DNA of 64,000 bases from Flavicella sp042091695. Its GTDB lineage: Bacteria; Bacteroidota; Bacteroidia; Flavobacteriales; Flavobacteriaceae. The stretch covers positions 1 through 64,000 of the forward strand of contig JBELHA010000001.1 of assembly GCA_042091695.1 (NCBI GenBank), read 5' to 3'. The translations under genes were made by a program, and so were the position numbers. Under the pieces are notes generated by a model. The model ran no database searches. It saw only the letters and a list, made by a program, of their open reading frames with translations, and had not been told where the DNA came from. Shown piece by piece: positions 61,941 through 64,000 of this stretch. The first letter of the stretch is position 1. The number at the start of each line of letters is the position of its first letter.

Positions 61941-62867
61941 TTAATTTTTTAACAAGACTACTATAGAAAACACTGTAGTTGCAATTAAAAAGAGTTCTTT
62001 AAAAAGAGGTTTTTTAATATCTGCTACAAATTGTCCAATAATAAGAGCAGCTGGAATGAACAGATACAGTAATTCGACTCCGTTTTTGTAGGTGCTAAAG
62101 TATACCATAAGAATACTTGTTGCTAACATGTACAATACGATTACGTATTGATGCTTCGAATTGTTGTTGACACCAAATTTTTTAGGTATGGTATAGAGTA
62201 TAGCAATACATACGATACAGCTAATTGCGATAAGTGGAACTTGTAATAATGTTTTTTTATAAAGGTGAAAGTCGCTAGAGAACGAAAAACTAAAATCATC
62301 AAGAAATCCGATTCGTGTATCTGTAATGTATTCGTAAGTCAACACCAATAATAAGGGGGTCAGAAAACCAACAATAGGGACGATGTAGTTTCGTAGTTGT
62401 GCTTTGCCAATAAAAAGTATGCCAACATACAACAACAACAACATCAGTATTGCCCAATTAAAAAACACAAACGCGATTCCAATGTATAAGCCAATATCAT
62501 AGAAGGAATTGAGTCCTTCTTTTTTGTATTTCAATTCAGTTGTTTTTAAGTATACAATTAAATAGATGAAATTTATAAAAAGAGGGATATCAACATGTAA
62601 TGTACTCGGAAACATTCCGAACAATAATACAAGAATTAGAGAACTGTAAAGGTTTGTTTTTTCAAAACCATTGCGTGAAAATATAATACCACAGAGTATA
62701 AGGAATAGTATATTGGAAAATAAATGTTCAATTATTTCAATGACTCCCACTCCTTTAAACAAGGTGTCAGTGTGTTGAATTTTGTAGACAAAATAAAACA
62801 AAACAAAAAGACTGTAAATAATCACGCTTTTTATAGGGGTAGTTTTGTTAAAAAAATTGGCTATCAT
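61941..62867 (-). CDS. DUF6427-like polytopic membrane protein
   Basis: A 308-residue hydrophobic protein with about nine or ten transmembrane helices and only short loops. The sequence pattern (MIANFFNKTTPIKSVIIY start, LFGMFPSTLH in the middle) fits the Flavobacteriia-restricted DUF6427 family, of unknown function. It is divergent from the small DUF6341-like gene, 43 bases apart, an arrangement I believe is common in the group. Confidence 0.78.
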   Translation of the reverse strand: MIANFFNKTTPIKSVIIYSLFVLFYFVYKIQHTDTLFKGVGVIEIIEHLFSNILFLILCGIIFSRNGFEKTNLYSSLILVLLFGMFPSTLHVDIPLFINFIYLIVYLKTTELKYKKEGLNSFYDIGLYIGIAFVFFNWAILMLLLLYVGILFIGKAQLRNYIVPIVGFLTPLLLVLTYEYITDTRIGFLDDFSFSFSSDFHLYKKTLLQVPLIAISCIVCIAILYTIPKKFGVNNNSKHQYVIVLYMLATSILMVYFSTYKNGVELLYLFIPAALIIGQFVADIKKPLFKELFLIATTVFSIVVLLKN

Positions 62868-62888
62868 CGTTAGTTTTTCATATTTTTG
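62857..62888 (+). promoter_or_regulatory. Promoter of the DUF6341-like gene
   Basis: TTG at 62857-62859, a 21-base spacer and TATTTTTG at 62881-62888 give a good Bacteroidota promoter 22 bases before the ATG at 62911. The -33 box lies in the first codons of the divergent DUF6427-like gene. Confidence 0.6.
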
Positions 62889-62910
62889 CAGGGTAAAGAT
62901 AATTTAAGTT

Positions 62911-63120
62911 ATGATAGCATACAATATATTTAGAATCATTGGAGATTTTTTCACAAACACTCTGTTTACTCCTTTAAAATCATTACGGTTTTTAGATGAC
63001 TGGTGGGTTTCTAACATTCCTAACTTCTTTTTTATAGGTGTTTTCTTAGTGCTTTTAGGATATTGGATGCGTGAGTCTATTCGTTTCAAGAGAGAAGGAA
63101 CTGAAGATTTACCTAAATAA
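62911..63120 (+). CDS. Small DUF6341-like membrane protein
   Basis: A 69-residue protein with one central hydrophobic segment (about 36-52: IPNFFFIGVFLVLLGYW), preceded by an amphipathic aromatic stretch (FLDDWWVSN), ending in a charged tail. It resembles the DUF6341 family of small Flavobacteriia proteins. A good promoter lies directly upstream, so it is a real gene in spite of its size. Function unknown. Confidence 0.75.
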   Translation: MIAYNIFRIIGDFFTNTLFTPLKSLRFLDDWWVSNIPNFFFIGVFLVLLGYWMRESIRFKREGTEDLPK

Positions 63121-63237
63121 GATTACCTCAATTCACTATTACAAAAGGTAGTCTGGCTACTTTTAAAATTAACATACCTTGATTTTATTGTGGTATGTTT
63201 CTTTTGTACTCCATTTTTTAACTTTATAGATCGAGCT

Positions 63238-63909
63238 TTGGGAAGTAAAAACAAGTTAAAACGTTTCAATGAAAACGAAACTTTTTCAAATGTAATCCAA
63301 CCTTCACGTGAGGAGGTGACAACCAACTTTCCTCACAAAGGAAAGTGGAATGCTTTTTTCAAAAATGACAATCCTATTGTTTTAGAATTAGGTTGTGGTA
63401 AAGGAGAATATACGATTGCTTTGGCTGAAAAAAATCCAAATATCAACTATATCGGTATTGATATCAAAGGAGCTCGTTTTTGGAGAGGTGCCAAAACAGC
63501 ATTAGAAGAAGATCTCCCTAATGTTGCGTTTATTAGAACGCAAATTGAATTGGTAGATTATTGTTTTGCTGAAAATGAAGTAAGTGAAATATGGATTACT
63601 TTTCCAGATCCTCAAATCAAATACAAAAGAACCAAACACCGTTTGACTAACGAAGAATTCCTTTTAAAATATCATAAGATTCTAAATAATGAGGGGATCA
63701 TGCATTTAAAAACCGATTCAGAGTTTATGCACGGGTATACCTTAGGTTTATTGCATGGGCAAGAACAAGAGGTTTTGTATGCACATCACGATATTTATAA
63801 CAACCCTCATGCACCTGCAGTAGTTTTAAATACACAGACTTTTTATGAGAAGCAGTATTTAGAAACAAATAAAGCAATTACCTATATAAAATTCAAGCTG
63901 AAATATTGA
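63238..63909 (+). CDS. trmB: tRNA (guanine-N7-)-methyltransferase
   Basis: Methylates G46 of tRNA at N7. With a TTG start at 63238 the protein begins MGSKNKLKRFNENETF, as in flavobacterial TrmB, and has 223 residues; a longer reading from 63190 adds unrelated residues. SAM motif LELGCGKGEYT (49-59), DIKGARFWRGAKTA and the tRNA/catalytic block FPDPQIKYKRTKHRL are all present. Confidence 0.92.
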   Translation: MGSKNKLKRFNENETFSNVIQPSREEVTTNFPHKGKWNAFFKNDNPIVLELGCGKGEYTIALAEKNPNINYIGIDIKGARFWRGAKTALEEDLPNVAFIRTQIELVDYCFAENEVSEIWITFPDPQIKYKRTKHRLTNEEFLLKYHKILNNEGIMHLKTDSEFMHGYTLGLLHGQEQEVLYAHHDIYNNPHAPAVVLNTQTFYEKQYLETNKAITYIKFKLKY

Positions 63910-63915
63910 TTGGGT

Positions 63916-64000
63916 TTATTTTACAATCTCTAGGTATATGTTTTTTCCTTTTTCAAGTGCAGTAGTGTGATTTAGGAAAAGTTTCTGAGCATTGTATTCG
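63916..64000 (-). CDS. 3' end of a leftward gene, unidentified
   Basis: On the minus strand the window edge opens into a reading frame of 27 codons ending NIYLEIVK and a TAA stop (complement at 63916-63918). The frame has ordinary composition and its stop is 7 bases from the trmB stop, as expected for convergent genes. Only the C-terminal tail is visible, so the product cannot be named. Confidence 0.5.
   Translation of the reverse strand, partial: EYNAQKLFLNHTTALEKGKNIYLEIVK

Noticed and set aside
63141..63165. Bulged hairpin after the small DUF6341-like gene
   Set aside because: Only four contiguous pairs around a 5-base loop, then a bulge, and no proper T tract; not reported as a terminator.
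1..64000. CRISPR array, insertion sequence, prophage, integrative element, tRNA or rRNA
   Set aside because: No spaced direct repeats, transposase, integrase, phage gene, attachment site or tRNA-like cloverleaf was seen; gene content and intergenic spacing look like ordinary chromosome.

Overview
The window looks like chromosomal DNA from a low-GC member of the Bacteroidota, most likely a Flavobacteriaceae species; I cannot name a genus. The case rests on lineage-typical families (DUF2480, DUF3078, DUF6427- and DUF6341-like proteins, YaiO-type barrels, a DUF5689 lipoprotein beside a TonB-dependent receptor-like barrel), many secretory signals ending in 'AQ' or a lipoprotein 'FSC', almost no Shine-Dalgarno sequences, and several matches to the Bacteroidota -7 promoter element TAnnTTTG. 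No rRNA, tRNA, insertion sequence, phage or CRISPR array was seen. No gene-free stretch exceeds 300 bases. One 100-base N run (8587-8686) marks a scaffold gap.

Layout. 1-2.5 kb: 5' end of a secreted protein, a small membrane protein, then a lipid pair (PlsC-type acyltransferase and acyl-ACP desaturase). 2.5-6.6 kb: leftward proline operon proB-proA followed by a nitrilase-family amidase and an aldose-1-epimerase-like protein. 6.7-8.8 kb: two tandem paralogous lipoproteins abutting the gap, whose two edges carry the same 55 bases. 8.8-15.5 kb: two EEP-fold nucleases flanking a TonB-dependent receptor-like barrel and a DUF5689/lamin-tail lipoprotein, a candidate extracellular nucleic-acid scavenging locus. 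15.6-25.1 kb: hflX, the tail of a SUF operon (sufE, SufT-like, DUF2480, DUF3078), a PfkB kinase with purF, Mn-type superoxide dismutase, and panB with a dehydrogenase fused to a VOC domain. 25.3-27.1 kb: ECF sigma factor, short zinc-finger anti-sigma candidate, O-methyltransferase, tatA. 27.3-35.2 kb: thioester alpha-2-macroglobulin and PBP1C, a known periplasmic pair. 35.2-39.7 kb: mutS, a TRIC-like channel, a SpoU methylase and a TerB/J-domain protein.

39.8-49.9 kb is the most unusual region. A leftward operon encodes a urea-transporter domain fused to an M23 (LytM) peptidase domain, a periplasmic TPR protein and a TPR/YaiO outer-membrane barrel. Divergent from it are a VOC-fold protein, a 910-residue Orn/Lys/Arg-type decarboxylase and an ATP-grasp ligase. 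A link through arginine, agmatine and urea is my inference. The right end (50-64 kb) holds housekeeping and envelope genes: a bacilliredoxin, outer-membrane barrels including a 1123-residue protein, TatD, a small retropepsin-like protein, ArsC-like and DinB proteins, an Ig-like lipoprotein, ComF, glycyl-tRNA synthetase, DUF6427/DUF6341-like proteins and TrmB, ending in the 3' end of an unidentified leftward gene.
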